DNA of 5,710 bases from Clostridia bacterium (lineage in GTDB: Bacteria; Bacillota; Clostridia; Oscillospirales; CAG-272), in NCBI GenBank assembly GCA_017420845.1, contig JAFQOC010000383.1, positions 1-5,710 of the forward strand, in the 5' to 3' direction. This document shows, piece after piece, positions 5,686 to 5,710 of this stretch; the stretch's first letter is position 1; each line of letters begins with the position of its first letter. The position numbers and the translations under genes are program-made. The notes beneath the pieces were generated by a model. It worked only from the letters and a program-made list of their open reading frames with translations. It made no database searches and had not been told where the DNA came from.

Positions 5686-5710
5686 CTACCCGGATTTTAT
5701 AAGTGGGATA

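Larger units (their letters stand above)
5544..5710. other. gene-free upstream region of the sigma gene
   Basis: No coding sequence is supported in this stretch. It contains the sigma gene's ribosome site, an A/T tract at 5588-5603 (on the minus strand A6-T-A7, which could act as an UP-like or bent element), a 9-bp direct repeat and a palindrome at the right edge. A TTGCAA at 5586-5581 (minus strand) lies right beside the A/T tract and could be a -35, but no good -10 follows at normal spacing. The promoter is therefore not assigned, and it may be read by an alternative sigma factor. Confidence 0.6.

Noticed and set aside
3891..5702. A 603-codon open frame on the plus strand opposite the sigma gene
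   Set aside because: It begins at the terminator and runs through the sigma upstream region and into the palindrome; no motifs, whereas the minus strand has clear sigma regions 2 and 4 with a good ribosome site.

Overview
The window looks like a piece of a fairly GC-rich Clostridia-type (Oscillospiraceae-like) Firmicute chromosome, probably from an anaerobic gut lineage. This is an inference from strong AGGAGG-type ribosome binding sites, G/C-ending codons, the protein types and short palindromic or heptamer repeats between genes; no marker gene fixes the taxon.

Layout, left to right. (1) The 3' end of leuA (2-isopropylmalate synthase) runs off the left edge and stops at 198. (2) A 127-bp gap holds a weak terminator-like hairpin and overlapping inverted repeats that can form mutually exclusive RNA folds just before the next start codon. 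(3) A long gene at 326-2842 encodes an 838-residue fusion: an N-terminal sugar-phosphate isomerase/epimerase-type TIM barrel joined to a complete acyl-CoA synthetase (AMP-binding, ACSF2/YngI-like). The barrel seems to lack two of the four expected metal ligands; the synthetase has all its motifs. (4) A 134-bp gap is mostly an inverted array of the heptamer AGATACA with an embedded 7-bp hairpin. (5) A COG2159-type amidohydrolase (2977-3849) follows with an intact metal site. (6) A strong bidirectional terminator at 3865-3892 separates it from (7) a convergent minus-strand gene (3909-5534) for an ECF-type sigma factor with a very long C-terminal extension: a probable winged helix, then a tryptophan-rich region with no family I recognise. 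(8) The last ~165 bp carry no gene; they hold the upstream region of the sigma gene, a 9-bp direct repeat, an A/T tract and a REP-like palindrome.

The plus-strand genes may form one transcription unit. The synthetase fusion and the amidohydrolase together suggest a small catabolic or CoA-activation pathway of unknown substrate. The sigma factor is divergent in role and has its own regulatory region. The two observations I find most worth following are the barrel-synthetase fusion with a degenerate barrel active site, and a near-perfect internal ribosome binding site plus ATG at the exact boundary between the sigma core and its C-terminal extension, which could yield a second, sigma-less protein from the same gene.
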